This document shows, in pieces, positions 33,713 through 42,926 of a DNA stretch of 64,000 nt. Both the position numbers and the translations under genes were made by a program. The notes beneath the pieces are model-generated. The model worked only from the letters and a program-made list of their open reading frames with translations. It was not told where the DNA came from and ran no database searches. The stretch is from Actinocorallia herbida (lineage in GTDB: Bacteria > Actinomycetota > Actinomycetes > Streptosporangiales > Streptosporangiaceae), in contig NZ_RJKE01000001.1 in assembly GCF_003751225.1 (NCBI RefSeq), forward strand, positions 1,178,001-1,242,000, in the 5' to 3' direction. Every line of letters starts with the position of its first letter. Position 1 is the stretch's first letter.

Positions 33713-35923
33713 ATGCGGTACGAACGTCGAGGGACCCCTGCCGTCTTTGTCGCCTCCGCGGTCGGCGCCACCGCGCTGCTCGCGGGCGGACCCGCCGCGG
33801 CGGCCGCCGCGCCCGCGCCCAAGGTGCGCAACGCGGGGCTGGAACAGGTCTCCGGCGGACTGCCGCAGTGCTGGGCGAAGTACACGACGGGCGACAACGC
33901 GGGCTCGGTCGCCTCGGTCGCGGGCGGGCAGAAGAGCGGCCGGGCCGCGACGGTCACGGTCACCCGGCACCGCAGCGGCGCCCGCGCCCTCCTCCAGTCC
34001 CCGGGCTGCGCCATCAAGGTCAACCCCGGCAAGAAGTACGACCTCCAGCTCGCCTACAAGACGACTTCGGACAAGTCGGCGCTGACGGTCCTGCGGCAGA
34101 AGAAGAACGGCTCCTGGGTGAAGTGGTACACCTTCCCCTACCTGCCTTCCTCGACGGGCTTCCGGGCGTCCGTCGGCCGGACCCCGGCCGTCCCGGCGGG
34201 CACCAAGGCGATCAGGTTCGGCCAGGGCCTGTTCGGCACGGGCACGCTGACGACAGACAACTACAAGATCTCCCTGGCCAAGGGCACCGCCAAGTGCGCC
34301 GGCTCGGAGTGCACCAAGGGCCACTGGATCGTCAACGACTTCGGTGACGGCGGCGTGCGCGCCATGCACAGCGTCGTGCTCAACAACGGCAAGGTGCTGC
34401 TCATCGCGGGATCGGGCAACGGAGGCGCCCGCTTCAAGCGCGGCGAGTTCGTCACCAAGGTCTACGACCCGAAGACCAACACGTTCACGAACGTGCCGAC
34501 CCCGTACGACATGTTCTGCGCGGGCCACGTCCAGCTCCCCGACGGCAGGGTCCTGGTCCTCGGCGGCACCGAGGACTTCGCCGAGTTCAGCGGCGGGGTC
34601 TCCGACGAGGGCATCGGCTACGTCTACGAGTCCAAGGGCTGGAGCGGGGCGAAGAAGTCCTACATCTTCGACCCGGCCACCAACCGGTACTCCAGGGTCA
34701 ACGACATGGTCGACGGCCACTGGTACCCGTCGGCGACGCTCCTGGGCAACGGCGACGTCTACTCCGTCGGCGGCTACGACTACGAGCGCGGGCCGAACGA
34801 GGAGAGCGTCATCTCGCCCTACTCCGAGCGGTTCTCCTGGGCGACCCGCAAGTGGCTCGGCGACGCCAAGGTCCCCGAGACCGACATCAACTGGGCGACC
34901 TACCCGTCGCTGGTGCTCGCCGCCAACGGCAAGCTCTTCTACAACGGCAGCAGCGTCTTCGGGCACCCGTCGTACTACGGCAACGGCAAGATCGTCGGCC
35001 CCGGCTACCTCGACCCCGCGACCGGCGCCTACCGGGAGATCGGCGGCACCCGCGACGACGCGGGCGACAACGCGGGCCTGCGCTACGCGGCCGCGCGCGA
35101 CCAGTCGGCCTCGCTGCTGCTCCCGCCCGCCCAGGACCAGCGCGTCATGGTCATCGGAGGCAAGGACTTCACCGACGCCGCGGGCTTCGGCCTCCGCGCG
35201 ACCGACGTCATCGACCTGCGCAAGGGGAACTCCGCGAACTACGCGGACGGCCCGAACCTGCCCTACGGCAAGGTGGAGATCGGCGGCCAGATCGTCCAGC
35301 AGGGCGGCGGCAAGGGCAAGGTGTACGTGTCCGCGGTGATCCTCGCCGACGGCAAGGTGATGGAGACCGGCGGCTCCCAGTACAACCGGGCCGAGCACGT
35401 GCACGAGGCGTCGATCCTCGACCCGGCGAAGTCCACGGGGTCGATGAGGTGGAAGTCCGTCGCGGCCGACCCCGTCGCCAGGACGTACCACAGCAGCGCC
35501 GTCCTGCTCCCGGACGGCCGGGTCATGGCGATCGGCAGTAACCCGGACATCTCGGTGGCGGCCGACGGCGGAGACAGCTACTTCGACACCCGCATCTCGA
35601 TCTACTACCCGCCGTACCTGTACACCAAGGGCGAGGCCCCGAAGGTCACCAAGGCCTCCAAGCGGTGGTCCTACGGCAGCGCGCCCACGATCACGACGAG
35701 CACGCCCGTCACGTCGGCGTACCTGGTCCGCCCGATCGCGGTCACGCACTCCTCCGACCCGAACCAGCGCGCGGTGAAGCTGCCGCTCAAGTCCCTCGGC
35801 GGCAACCGCTACCGGCTCGACGTCACCGGCAGCCGCAACATCGCCCCGCCCGGCTGGTACATGCTGTTCGTGAAGAACAAGAGCGGCAAGCCGTCCGCCG
35901 CGAGCTGGGTCCGCATCGGCTGA
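33713..35923 (+). CDS. secreted GlxA-like copper-radical oxidase 4
   Basis: A 736-aa paralogue and the most divergent of the four. The signal peptide ends in an Ala-rich run near AAAAPA. The N-terminal binding-like domain, Kelch and DUF1929-type parts are in the same order. Active-site motifs are intact: YDMFCAGHVQLPDG, DGHWYPSATLLGNG, ARTYHSSAVLL and VTHSSDPNQRA. Differences are a long insertion FAEFSGGVSDEGIGYVYESKG after the cofactor Cys, and GHPSYYGNGKIVG plus GGTRDDAGDNAG in later blades, all in loops expected to face the active-site entrance. Start ATG 33713 is 4-5 bases after GAGGAG; GTG 33698 is an alternative. It ends 12 bp from the convergent GH12 gene. Confidence 0.93.
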   Translation: MRYERRGTPAVFVASAVGATALLAGGPAAAAAAPAPKVRNAGLEQVSGGLPQCWAKYTTGDNAGSVASVAGGQKSGRAATVTVTRHRSGARALLQSPGCAIKVNPGKKYDLQLAYKTTSDKSALTVLRQKKNGSWVKWYTFPYLPSSTGFRASVGRTPAVPAGTKAIRFGQGLFGTGTLTTDNYKISLAKGTAKCAGSECTKGHWIVNDFGDGGVRAMHSVVLNNGKVLLIAGSGNGGARFKRGEFVTKVYDPKTNTFTNVPTPYDMFCAGHVQLPDGRVLVLGGTEDFAEFSGGVSDEGIGYVYESKGWSGAKKSYIFDPATNRYSRVNDMVDGHWYPSATLLGNGDVYSVGGYDYERGPNEESVISPYSERFSWATRKWLGDAKVPETDINWATYPSLVLAANGKLFYNGSSVFGHPSYYGNGKIVGPGYLDPATGAYREIGGTRDDAGDNAGLRYAAARDQSASLLLPPAQDQRVMVIGGKDFTDAAGFGLRATDVIDLRKGNSANYADGPNLPYGKVEIGGQIVQQGGGKGKVYVSAVILADGKVMETGGSQYNRAEHVHEASILDPAKSTGSMRWKSVAADPVARTYHSSAVLLPDGRVMAIGSNPDISVAADGGDSYFDTRISIYYPPYLYTKGEAPKVTKASKRWSYGSAPTITTSTPVTSAYLVRPIAVTHSSDPNQRAVKLPLKSLGGNRYRLDVTGSRNIAPPGWYMLFVKNKSGKPSAASWVRIG

Positions 35924-35935
35924 GCCGAGGGGGCG

Positions 35936-36970
35936 CTAGCGAGCGGCGCCGCGCCGCCACCACCACGCCCCGGCCGCCGCGCCCGCGACCACGGGCAGCA
36001 CGATGAGGAACGGCAGGGGCACGCCCGAGGCCCCGCCGTCGCCCGCGGCCTTCTGCTTCGGCGCGGGCTCGGCCTGTGGCGGCACGGACTGCGCCGGGGT
36101 CGCGGGCGGCGGGGTGGCGGTCGGGTTCGGCATCGGCGCGCCCGTCAGGTCGGGGCCGGTCGGCTTCGCCTGCCCGGGATCGCCGACGTGCAGGGCGAAC
36201 GCGTCGGTGCGCAGGCCCACCCCGCCGCGGGTGATCTCGAACCCGGCCTGGACCTTGCACAGGTAGGCGTCCTGCCGCTGGAAGCCGCGGTCCGCGGCGT
36301 CCTTGGCGAACGGCTTGAGGTCGAAGTCGGTGATCGCGGTGGTGTGTTCGCGCATGTCGTAGATGAGCCCGACCTGACCGGTGGGGCCGGTGAACCGGTA
36401 CAGGTCGTAGACCCGGCCGCCCAGGCTCACCCCGTCGGCGATCTTCCACTCGGGGGAGGGGTCGATGCCCGGACTGGTCAGCCAGATCATGATCTCCAGC
36501 GCGCCGCCGTTGGCCACGATGTACGGGGCGGTCGACGTGCAGGCGCCGGCGTCGGGGTGGTACCAGACGTCGTAGGAGGCGTTGTAGTCGCCGTCGGCGG
36601 TCCCGATCGCCCAGGTGGTGCGGACGTCCTTGGGGCTGTCCACGCGCAGTGGGAGGCGCGTGTCGGAGAGCGCGGTGCCGATGTTCGGGTACGCGCCGGG
36701 CGGCGCCCCGTTCTGGAGGTTGCCCCAGTCCAGCGAGCTGGCGCTGACGCTGAAGCCCGCCTTCCCCTCGAAGGTGACACAGATCTCACCGTTGCTGTTC
36801 CACCGGTTGGCCTGGACCGCGTAGCCGCCCTCGACGAACCCCGGCTCGCCGGTGTTGCAGCGGGTCTCGGCATGGGCCGCGGAGCCCCACGGGCACAGGG
36901 CCGCAACCAGCGCGATCGCGGCAGCGCCGCCCAGTGTCGCTCGCAAGAACCTGCCTTCCTTCGGGGCCAT
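35936..36970 (-). CDS. membrane-anchored GH12 endo-beta-glucanase
   Basis: A 344-aa exported enzyme. Signal peptide to about AHAETR (residue 36), then a GH12 beta-jelly-roll catalytic domain: GGYAVQANRWNS, DVWYHPD, nucleophile Glu159 in LEIMIWL and acid/base Glu245 in AGFEITRGG. GH12 enzymes cut beta-1,4-glucan or xyloglucan. Unlike freely secreted GH12 cellulases, it has a Pro-rich stalk (271-310) and a C-terminal membrane helix (about 318-337) followed by RRGAAR, so the enzyme should stay on the outer face of the membrane. Start ATG 36970 follows GATGAGG; ATG 36982 is possible but lacks a ribosome site. A tethered beta-glucanase next to a CslA-like synthase and GlxA-like oxidases fits cutting of self-made glycan. 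Confidence 0.85.
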   Translation of the reverse strand: MAPKEGRFLRATLGGAAAIALVAALCPWGSAAHAETRCNTGEPGFVEGGYAVQANRWNSNGEICVTFEGKAGFSVSASSLDWGNLQNGAPPGAYPNIGTALSDTRLPLRVDSPKDVRTTWAIGTADGDYNASYDVWYHPDAGACTSTAPYIVANGGALEIMIWLTSPGIDPSPEWKIADGVSLGGRVYDLYRFTGPTGQVGLIYDMREHTTAITDFDLKPFAKDAADRGFQRQDAYLCKVQAGFEITRGGVGLRTDAFALHVGDPGQAKPTGPDLTGAPMPNPTATPPPATPAQSVPPQAEPAPKQKAAGDGGASGVPLPFLIVLPVVAGAAAGAWWWRRGAAR

Positions 36971-37060
36971 CGGATGCCTCATCGAAGCACAACGCGGACC
37001 CTTCGCATGTGGGTTCCCGGTACAGATCACACCTCCGCCCGTTTCGTTAACCGCGCGGAA

Positions 37061-37146
37061 ATCTGCTACTTTCGCAGATGTGCTGTTCGGCCTGCTCCTC
37101 CTTAGCGGCCGCGACGAGGCCTGAAGGACGGGCTTCCTCGTCGCGG
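37061..37146 (+). promoter_or_regulatory. leuA leader with two hairpins (candidate attenuator)
   Basis: A small stem ATCTGC/GCAGAT (37061-37066/37074-37079) stands directly before the leader start. A perfect 11-bp stem CCGCGACGAGG/CCTCGTCGCGG (37109-37119/37136-37146) begins inside the end of the leader frame. Ribosome stalling at the Leu codons would change pairing here. Leucine-rich leaders and conserved structures upstream of leuA are known in Actinobacteria. There is no T-run, so control of translation start is as likely as termination. Confidence 0.6.
37080..37124 (+). CDS. leucine-rich leader peptide of leuA
   Basis: Fourteen codons from GTG 37080 to TGA 37124 read VLFGLLLLSGRDEA: five leucines in the first eight codons, including the rare CTT. 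It lies 78 bp before leuA and its last codons form one arm of the strong hairpin. This is the expected make-up of an attenuation peptide that senses charged tRNA-Leu. The ribosome site is weak and a start further upstream is possible. Confidence 0.6.
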   Translation: MLFGLLLLSGRDEA

Positions 37147-37169
37147 AGCTGAGTGTTGCCCGTCATTGA

Positions 37170-38924
<1,755 letters not shown>

Positions 38925-39013
38925 CCCGCTCGACGAAGTTTCAGGGAAACACCCTCTCCCGCCCCTGACCCGGCCGCGACCAGGCGAGACCCGCCGCCCG
39001 CGCGCCGTGCGGA

Positions 39014-39054
39014 AAGGCCCCCGGCAAGTGATGATCTCACTCACCGGGGGCCTT
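39014..39054 (+). terminator. terminator after leuA
   Basis: AAGGCCCCCGG (39014-39024) pairs with CCGGGGGCCTT (39044-39054), and AGTGA/TCACT extend the stem inside, leaving a small loop. Confidence 0.75.
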
Positions 39055-39083
39055 CCTACGTCCGTCCGCCCGCTTCCCACCCG

Positions 39084-39108
39084 GGCGTCCCGCACAGTGC
39101 GGGACGCC
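39084..39108 (-). terminator. terminator after ubiA (minus strand)
   Basis: GGCGTCCCGC and GCGGGACGCC pair as a 10-bp stem with loop ACAGT, immediately beyond the stop of the minus-strand ubiA gene. Confidence 0.65.
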
Positions 39109-40017
39109 TCAGAGGAAGACCGACGCCCCGTACACCGCCGCCCAGACGCAGCCGACGACCAGGATGACCCGGTCGCCCAGCAGAACGTCCTCGGGTGCTC
39201 CGCCCTCACCCTTGTCGACGATCAGCGCGTACCGCAGGACCGCGAGCGTCATCGGCACGATGGACAGCATCCGCAGCTGGCCGATGGCCGACGGGTCGGG
39301 CTCCAGGGCCCACAGGCAGTAGGAGAGCATCATCAGCGCGGCCGCGCCCTGCCACACGAAGCGCAGGTAGCTCTCGCTGTACTCGCTGAGCAGCTTGCGG
39401 GTGTGCTTGGCGTCGTCGCCGAGCTTGGCGAGCTCCGAGGCGCGCTTGGCGCCGACCACGAACAGCGAGCCGAAGCCGACGGTGACCAGGAACCACTGCG
39501 ACGGCGCGACCTCGGTGGCGGTGCCGCCGGCCAGGCCCCGCATGAGGAAGCCGGACGCGACCACCGCGATGTCCAGCACCGCGACGTGCTTGAGCCGGAC
39601 GCAGTAGAGGATCTGCACCACGGCGTAGACCGCGAGGATCAGCGCGGTCTGGACGTTCAGGAGCAGCAGCGAGCCGACCACGGAGAGCAGCGAGAGGCTG
39701 AGCCCGACGCCGTAGGCCACCGGGACGGGCACGATCCCGGACGCGACGGGCCGGAACCGCTTGGTGGGATGGGCCCGGTCGGCGTCGGCGTCCATGGCGT
39801 CGTTGAGGAGGTAGATCCCCGAGGCGGCGCAGCAGAACAGCACGAAGACCAGGGCGGTCCTGCCGAGGACCGCGGCCTCGAAGATCCGGGCGCCGGCGAC
39901 GGGCGCGGCGAGGACGAGGACGTTCTTGGTCCATTGCTTGGGTCTGGCGGTGCGGAGCAACCCCTTGTAGAGGCCGAGCCTCGTGGGGAGTGGAGCAGTG
40001 TCGAGGGTGAGACTCAC
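39109..40017 (-). CDS. ubiA: UbiA-family decaprenyl-phosphate phosphoribosyltransferase
   Basis: A 302-aa membrane prenyltransferase with about eight helices. The first Asp-rich motif is NDAMDADADRAHPTKRFRP (N72, D73, D76, D80), which matches the decaprenyl-phosphate 5-phosphoribosyltransferase branch (mycobacterial Rv3806c type) rather than quinone prenyltransferases. That enzyme joins phosphoribosyl pyrophosphate to decaprenyl phosphate, on the path to lipid-linked arabinose. The start GTG 40017 follows GGAAAGGA. It lies 23 bp after a GT-C-like membrane protein gene on the same strand, so the two are probably co-transcribed. Use in wall arabinan or another ribo/arabino-glycan of this organism is inferred. 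Confidence 0.88.
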   Translation of the reverse strand: MSLTLDTAPLPTRLGLYKGLLRTARPKQWTKNVLVLAAPVAGARIFEAAVLGRTALVFVLFCCAASGIYLLNDAMDADADRAHPTKRFRPVASGIVPVPVAYGVGLSLSLLSVVGSLLLLNVQTALILAVYAVVQILYCVRLKHVAVLDIAVVASGFLMRGLAGGTATEVAPSQWFLVTVGFGSLFVVGAKRASELAKLGDDAKHTRKLLSEYSESYLRFVWQGAAALMMLSYCLWALEPDPSAIGQLRMLSIVPMTLAVLRYALIVDKGEGGAPEDVLLGDRVILVVGCVWAAVYGASVFL

Positions 40018-40040
40018 TGCGGGGGGTCCTTTCCAGCAGC

Positions 40041-42095
40041 CTAGCGCCGGGTGTCGGGGTCTGCCTCTAGGCGGAACAGCTTGCCGTTCGGGGGCGGGTT
40101 GTAGCGGGGGGCGACGCCGCCGAGATCGGTGACGAAGGTGAACGAGGGATCGTCGGCGAGCTTGTCGCGGACGGCGTCCCAGACTTCGGAACGGTCGAGC
40201 AGCACGTGGTCGGCGTGCACCTCGCGCAGTTCCCTGATGAGCGTCGGGACGTCGGGGGGAGGCTCGACCACGACGAGGTCCCGCTGCATCCAGGTGCCCC
40301 GCAGGGGCTGCAGCAGCGACTGGAGGTTGCCGCGGGCGACGGCGATGACGGTTCCGTTCGGGAGGGAGTCGAGCGCGCCGAACTCCGTCCAGGGCCAGAC
40401 CCGCTTGGCCCGGTCGGGCGCGACGGTGAGCGCGAGCGCCCGCTCGAGGGGGAGACCGCCGGTCCGGTCGAACATCTCCTTGTCGGCGGGGTCGCCGGTG
40501 GTGATGGGGACGTGCCGGTGGCCGGTGAACACCGCGAGGGCGACGCTCGCGGCGAGCACGAACCGCAGCCCCGCCGAGGAGACCCGGGCGAAGGAGCGGC
40601 CCTCGGCGAGCCGCGCGGTGAAGTAGACCGCGAAGATCAGCAGGCAGCCGTAACCGAGCAGCACGTACCTGCCCCACCAGGGGGCGAGGCTCGGGCCGTA
40701 GGTGGCGGCGATGCCGAGCAGGAGCAGGGAGCCGACCCCGGCCTTCCGCCAGGAGTTCTTGATCCAGAGCAGGATGCCGAGGACCGAGACCGGAAGGACG
40801 AACGTCATCCAGGCGATGCCGAGGCCGCCGAGCCGCACGTCGTAGACCTGGGTGGTGACCAGGTCGGTGAACGGCTGGGACCAGGACGCCCAGAGCTGCT
40901 CGGGCAGCGACATCGCGCGCAGTTCGAGCGGGACGTTGGTGTTCATGACCACGTCCTCGACGCTGCCCAGCCCCTCGAAGCCCAGCATGGTGACGGGGTA
41001 GAAGGGGTTGTCGTAGTGCAGCCAGGTGCGCAGGTACCAGTACCCGCCGATGACGGCGATCGGCACGATCAGCGCGGGGGCGGCCCGGAAGTAGGGCCAC
41101 AGGCCGAGGCGGTGCCGTCCGGAGAGGTAGGCGACGGCCACGATCGCCGCGCAGCCCGCCACGCCCATCACCGCGAGGTTGCTGGACTTGGTGGCGGTGG
41201 CCGCGCCGAGCGCGAAGCCGAGCACGAGCATCGACCGGGTGACGGTCTCGGTGGGGCGTCCCGACAGTTCCGCGGCGCCGCGCATGCTCGCCAGGACGGC
41301 GAGGGCGGCGAGGCCGAACGCGGCGCTCTGCACATCGACGTAGTAGGTGTTCGCCTGGGCGAAGACCGACGGCGTCAGCAGGAAGGCGGTGCCGACGAGC
41401 AGGGCGGGCGCCCGCTTGAGGCCGAGGCGGCGGGCGAGCGCGACGAGAGCGACACCGGCCAGCAGGTAGCCCGGCAGGAGGTACAGGATGCCGTAGTCGG
41501 GGAACCCGAGGAAGACCATCGGCCACCCGGCGAGGGACTCGACGCCCATCGGGTAGGCGTCGGCCCAGATGACCTCGGTGGCTCTGCCGACCTCGCCGGC
41601 CTGGACCCACGCCGACGGCGCGACCAAGTGGTACATGAGGCCGTCCCAGTCGCTGGCCGGGAGCCGTACGCCCAGCCAGGCGCGGAGGCCGTAGACGAAC
41701 GCGGTGAGGAGCATCAGGGCGAAGACGATGCCGTGCGGCCCCCAGCCGGTGAAGGCGCGGCGCAGCCAGAGCAGCGCCCGCCTGCGGAACATGTGGGGGT
41801 GGCGTCTCGCCTCGCGCAGCCCGGCGAACATGCCGAGGCCGCCGAACACCCAGGCCCCGAGGGTCAGGGGGACCGGTTGGTAGAGCCGGATGATTGCGCC
41901 GACAACTACAGTGAGTAGCATGATTGCGCCAAGGGTGAATACCCAGAACGCGATTATGGCGTCCGAGGCCCGCGTGGGCCTGGTCCATACCGTCAGTCCG
42001 AAAGCACCGGCCAGGACTCCGAAAGTGGCGGTGAGCAGGAGCGCCGCAGCCGGCACCACTGTGGATCTCCTTCCCGTCGAGCGCAGGGGGAGCAT
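40041..42095 (-). CDS. large GT-C-type membrane protein
   Basis: A 684-aa membrane protein with about 13 hydrophobic segments over residues 12-500 and a soluble C-terminal ~160 residues. In the first large loop WLGVRLPASDWDGLMYHLVAPSA supplies Asp residues in the position where GT-C enzymes hold their catalytic acid. The residues after it (WADAYPMGVESLAGWP) are also typical of lipid-linked sugar-using transferases. The donor is probably a polyprenyl-phosphate sugar; the linked ubiA gene could supply a polyprenyl-phosphopentose. The start ATG 42095 is 90 bp from the divergent GtrA-like gene, so both share a control region. The 5' end of the gene has noticeably lower GC and a repeated ATGATTGCGCC (about 41891 and 41920). 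Confidence 0.75.
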   Translation of the reverse strand: MLPLRSTGRRSTVVPAAALLLTATFGVLAGAFGLTVWTRPTRASDAIIAFWVFTLGAIMLLTVVVGAIIRLYQPVPLTLGAWVFGGLGMFAGLREARRHPHMFRRRALLWLRRAFTGWGPHGIVFALMLLTAFVYGLRAWLGVRLPASDWDGLMYHLVAPSAWVQAGEVGRATEVIWADAYPMGVESLAGWPMVFLGFPDYGILYLLPGYLLAGVALVALARRLGLKRAPALLVGTAFLLTPSVFAQANTYYVDVQSAAFGLAALAVLASMRGAAELSGRPTETVTRSMLVLGFALGAATATKSSNLAVMGVAGCAAIVAVAYLSGRHRLGLWPYFRAAPALIVPIAVIGGYWYLRTWLHYDNPFYPVTMLGFEGLGSVEDVVMNTNVPLELRAMSLPEQLWASWSQPFTDLVTTQVYDVRLGGLGIAWMTFVLPVSVLGILLWIKNSWRKAGVGSLLLLGIAATYGPSLAPWWGRYVLLGYGCLLIFAVYFTARLAEGRSFARVSSAGLRFVLAASVALAVFTGHRHVPITTGDPADKEMFDRTGGLPLERALALTVAPDRAKRVWPWTEFGALDSLPNGTVIAVARGNLQSLLQPLRGTWMQRDLVVVEPPPDVPTLIRELREVHADHVLLDRSEVWDAVRDKLADDPSFTFVTDLGGVAPRYNPPPNGKLFRLEADPDTRR

Positions 42096-42184
42096 CGCTC
42101 AACTGGGACGGAAGAGTATCCCAAGGGTTACCTTGGTTGGTCCGTATTGCCGAGAAATATGTGACTTTGCCCTAGGATCCACGG

Positions 42185-42634
42185 GTGGACCGATACCGGA
42201 ATTTGCTCGGCGAGCTCGCGCGCTTCGGCGGCGTGGGCGTGATCTGCGTCGCCATCAACTACCTGCTGTTCAACGTGCTCATGGGCTATGGCCTGGGCGC
42301 GCTCACCGCGAACTCCCTCGCCATGGTGGTCTCCACGACCGTGGGATTCCTCGCCAGCCGCTACTGGACCTTCCGTCACATCCGCACTGCGGGTGTAGCG
42401 CGTGAATACACGCTGTTCTTCGTGATGAATGGTGTGGGATACGTCATCACGCAGGCGGTGCTGGCCATCGCGGCGGCCATGTCACTTGATGGGAAACTGT
42501 GGTCAAATATCGCCTTGACGCTAGGTATCGGGTTGGCGACGATCTTCCGCTACTGGGGCTACAAGCGCTGGGTCTTCGTCGGCGGGGAGACCGAAGTCGC
42601 GTCTGCCGAGCAGTCCCCGCTTGTTCAGCGCTGA
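42185..42634 (+). CDS. GtrA-family small membrane protein
   Basis: A 149-aa protein with four membrane helices of the GtrA/DPMS-accessory family. Typical features are LARFGGVGVICVAINYLLFN at the start, the Asn-Ser and Arg in the second helix pair (NSLAMVVSTTVGFLASRYWTF) and the C-terminal FRYWGYKRWVF. Members move or help flip polyprenyl-phosphate sugars. GTG 42185 is the start. The divergent GT-C gene suggests that the pair handles the same lipid-linked sugar. Confidence 0.88.
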   Translation: MDRYRNLLGELARFGGVGVICVAINYLLFNVLMGYGLGALTANSLAMVVSTTVGFLASRYWTFRHIRTAGVAREYTLFFVMNGVGYVITQAVLAIAAAMSLDGKLWSNIALTLGIGLATIFRYWGYKRWVFVGGETEVASAEQSPLVQR

Positions 42635-42671
42635 CCGTCCCGAAAATGTCACACCCTCGCCCGCCGGGCGC

Positions 42672-42926
42672 TCAGCCGTCCAGTACGTGGTGGACGAGCT
42701 CGCGCAGGGCGCCCGACAGCTCGGACTCACGCACAGTGATCGTCTCGCCGTCGATGTCTATCTCGTAGGTGAACCGGTCGGGGGTCCGGCGGGCCGGCCC
42801 GCCGCGCGCGGCGGACGGGTCGACCCGCGCGACGAGCGCGCGCAGCACCGGATCGGCGGCGGTGTCGGAACTGCCCCGCCGTTCGATCCCGGCGAAGCCG
42901 CCGGTGCGCACGACGGTCACCTTCAT
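42672..42926 (-). CDS. emfourin-like protealysin inhibitor
   Basis: An 84-aa protein beginning MKVTVVRTGGFAGIERRG and ending in a helical RESELSGALRELVHHVLDG. This matches emfourin, the intracellular inhibitor that binds the active site of protealysin-type M4 proteases. Its start ATG 42926 overlaps the stop of the protease gene (ATGA), so inhibitor and protease are made together, as known for protealysin-emfourin pairs. Confidence 0.85.
   Translation of the reverse strand: MKVTVVRTGGFAGIERRGSSDTAADPVLRALVARVDPSAARGGPARRTPDRFTYEIDIDGETITVRESELSGALRELVHHVLDG

Noticed and set aside
27737-35749. Three long minus-strand open frames (up to 1144 codons) opposite the oxidase array
   Set aside because: Rich in repeated Val/Arg/Gly/Asp patterns that mirror the sense codons, no recognisable domain, and no ribosome sites; artefacts of codon bias.
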